A stretch of 64,000 nt of DNA, from NCBI RefSeq assembly GCF_009363655.1, contig NZ_CP045393.1:2480001-2544000 (forward strand), given 5' to 3'. The position numbers were made by a program, and so were the translations under genes. The notes beneath the pieces are model-generated. The model was not told the DNA's origin. It searched no databases and saw only the letters and a program-made list of their open reading frames with translations. Below, piece after piece: positions 63,109 through 64,000 of the stretch. Position 1 is the first letter of the stretch, and the number at the start of each line of letters is the position of its first letter. The stretch comes from Roseovarius sp. THAF27. GTDB taxonomy: Bacteria > Pseudomonadota > Alphaproteobacteria > Rhodobacterales > Rhodobacteraceae.

Positions 63109-63390
63109 TCAGCCGCGAGGCACGCGAAAGGCATGATGGCGGGCGTCCGGGCCGGTGTGGCGGACGACCCTCAGGGAGCCGCGCCGCCAGGACGTGATCC
63201 CGGACGGATCGGTGCGGATGGCCTCGAAGCCGAGGTCCGCCAGAAGGTGCGGCGAGATATCGGCGAGGCGTTCGAGATCGGCCAGCATTACCGGGTCGGC
63301 CGGATCAGGATTTCTCACGGGCCGCATCCAATGGCGCAGACGCTGCGCGAGCGATGGGCGTGACTGTTTTGACAGAGTAATGTCGAACAT
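63109..63390 (-). CDS. Small hypothetical protein (DUF1127-like)
   Basis: The 93-aa product has a basic N-terminus (MFDITLSKQSRPSLAQRLRHWMRP) and a C-terminal segment MLADLERLADISPHLLADLGFE that resembles the DUF1127 domain (a short motif with L-x-D-[IL]-G near its end). DUF1127 proteins in Rhodobacterales are small, often stress-related RNA-binding proteins. GAGGTCGTTCC precedes the ATG. It is convergent with the PuuB-like gene and divergent from the LysR gene. The match is partial, so the family is uncertain. Confidence 0.6.
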   Translation of the reverse strand: MFDITLSKQSRPSLAQRLRHWMRPVRNPDPADPVMLADLERLADISPHLLADLGFEAIRTDPSGITSWRRGSLRVVRHTGPDARHHAFRVPRG

Positions 63391-63502
63391 GGAACGACCT
63401 CACGGGATCGGGGTGCCTGGTGAGAATAAAGCGCGACGCGGCTTGCGCTCAAACCATTCTTTCTGGCACCATGGGTGAGAAAACCTGATCCATGGAGCGG
63501 CG

Positions 63503-64000
63503 ATGAGACTGCCCCCGCTAAATGCCCTTCGCGCCTTCGAGGCCGCTGCCCGCCACGGTGGCTTTGTCGGGGCGGCGGAGGAATTGCACGTGACACGCGG
63601 GGCGATCAGCCGGCAGATCAAGCTGTTGGAAGAGCATATCGGAACGCTGCTGTTTCGCCGCCACGGCAAGGGGGTCGCACTGACCGAGGCCGGGCGGCGG
63701 TTGCAGCCGGTGCTGACACGGGCCTTCGGCGAGATCCTGGCCGAAACCTCGCGGATCGGGACGGAGGCGTCGGACTTGCGGATCATCTGCCCGCCCGCCA
63801 CCTCGATCCGCTGGCTGCTGCCGCGGCTTGAGAGGTTCCGCGCCCTGCACCCCGGGATCGGCGTGCGGCTGACCACGGATTTCGTGGGGCCCTATGGGTT
63901 TGACGCGCACCAGTATGACGTGGGGTTTTCGGTCACGCACTGGCCGGACCGGCCCGGCGAGTTGAAGGTGGAAACGCTGTTTCCGGTGGAAGTCACCCCC
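63503..64000 (+). CDS. LysR-family transcriptional regulator (3' end outside window)
   Basis: The visible 166 residues begin MRLPPLNALRAFEAAARHGGFVGAAEELHVTRGAISRQIKLLEEHIGTLLFRRHGKGVALTEAGRRLQPVLTRAFGEI, a classic LysR winged helix-turn-helix of the GcvA type. The effector domain starts after it (LRIICPPATSIRWLLPRLERFRALHPGIGVRL) but runs off the right edge. It lies downstream of the putative polyamine cluster, so it may regulate it, although GcvA-type proteins also control glycine and other pathways. Confidence 0.92.
   Translation, partial: MRLPPLNALRAFEAAARHGGFVGAAEELHVTRGAISRQIKLLEEHIGTLLFRRHGKGVALTEAGRRLQPVLTRAFGEILAETSRIGTEASDLRIICPPATSIRWLLPRLERFRALHPGIGVRLTTDFVGPYGFDAHQYDVGFSVTHWPDRPGELKVETLFPVEVTP

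Noticed and set aside
1..64000. tRNA, rRNA, CRISPR arrays, transposases, prophage genes
   Set aside because: No cloverleaf-like intervals, regular spacer-repeat arrays, IS ends or phage proteins were seen. The repeats found are short, dispersed and non-coding.

Overview
The window is a high-G+C alphaproteobacterial chromosome segment that best fits Rhodobacteraceae, probably the marine Roseobacter group. The indications are a complete dcw (division and cell wall) cluster carrying the DUF2484 pair and ACT-domain gene seen in this family, an FtsZ with a long linker and an [10 protein letters not shown] tail, a recognisable dmdA/acuI pair for dimethylsulfoniopropionate (DMSP) breakdown, a RibA with a degenerate N-terminal domain, and short intergenic repeats of a kind typical of this family. 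I see no rRNA, tRNA, CRISPR array, transposase or phage gene.

Region 1 (1-26,150, almost all minus strand). Read in the direction of transcription, the order is mraZ, rsmH, ftsL, ftsI, murE, murF, mraY, a hypothetical gene, an ACT-domain gene, murD, a three-gene insertion, ftsW, murG, murC, two DUF2484 genes, murB, ddl, ftsQ, ftsA, ftsZ, a terminator, lpxC and bamD (cut by the window edge). Many junctions overlap by 1-4 nt. The insertion (12.6-15.8 kb) holds an ectoine hydroxylase gene (ectD), an oppositely oriented BaiN/YhiN-type flavoprotein and a second PhyH-family dioxygenase. The 844-bp leader upstream of mraZ is dense in inverted repeats, GANTC sites and repeated boxes.

Region 2 (27-33.6 kb). 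A DUF1629/Imm11-like gene broken by an in-frame stop is followed by a minus-strand operon: DUF2182, DUF1326, DinB, a small Cys protein, dmdA, acuI and a GNAT acetyltransferase. A FadR-type GntR regulator is divergent from it, and a perfect 8+8 bp inverted repeat abuts the regulator's start codon.

Region 3 (33.8-41 kb) is housekeeping: Trm112-like, LON-substrate-binding and thioredoxin/TPR genes, an 829-bp stretch without a supported gene, xthA, an OmpR-family regulator divergent from ribA across a large dyad, DUF2842 and purA. From 41.1 kb onward most genes are on the plus strand: DUF6524, secG, pyrG, an outer-membrane barrel, two TerB-fold genes, a PhnD-like protein and a polar amino-acid ABC transporter (ATPase, binding protein, two permeases).

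Region 4 (50.6-64 kb) contains a DUF4336 gene and two cyclophilins on the minus strand. Then come pgk, two unknown envelope genes and class I fructose-bisphosphate aldolase, and then a probable gamma-glutamyl-polyamine catabolic cluster: two glutamine-synthetase-like ligases, a class I amidotransferase, a membrane-anchored unknown, a PuuB-like oxidase and, at the edge, a LysR regulator. A 16-bp perfect palindrome precedes the amidotransferase.
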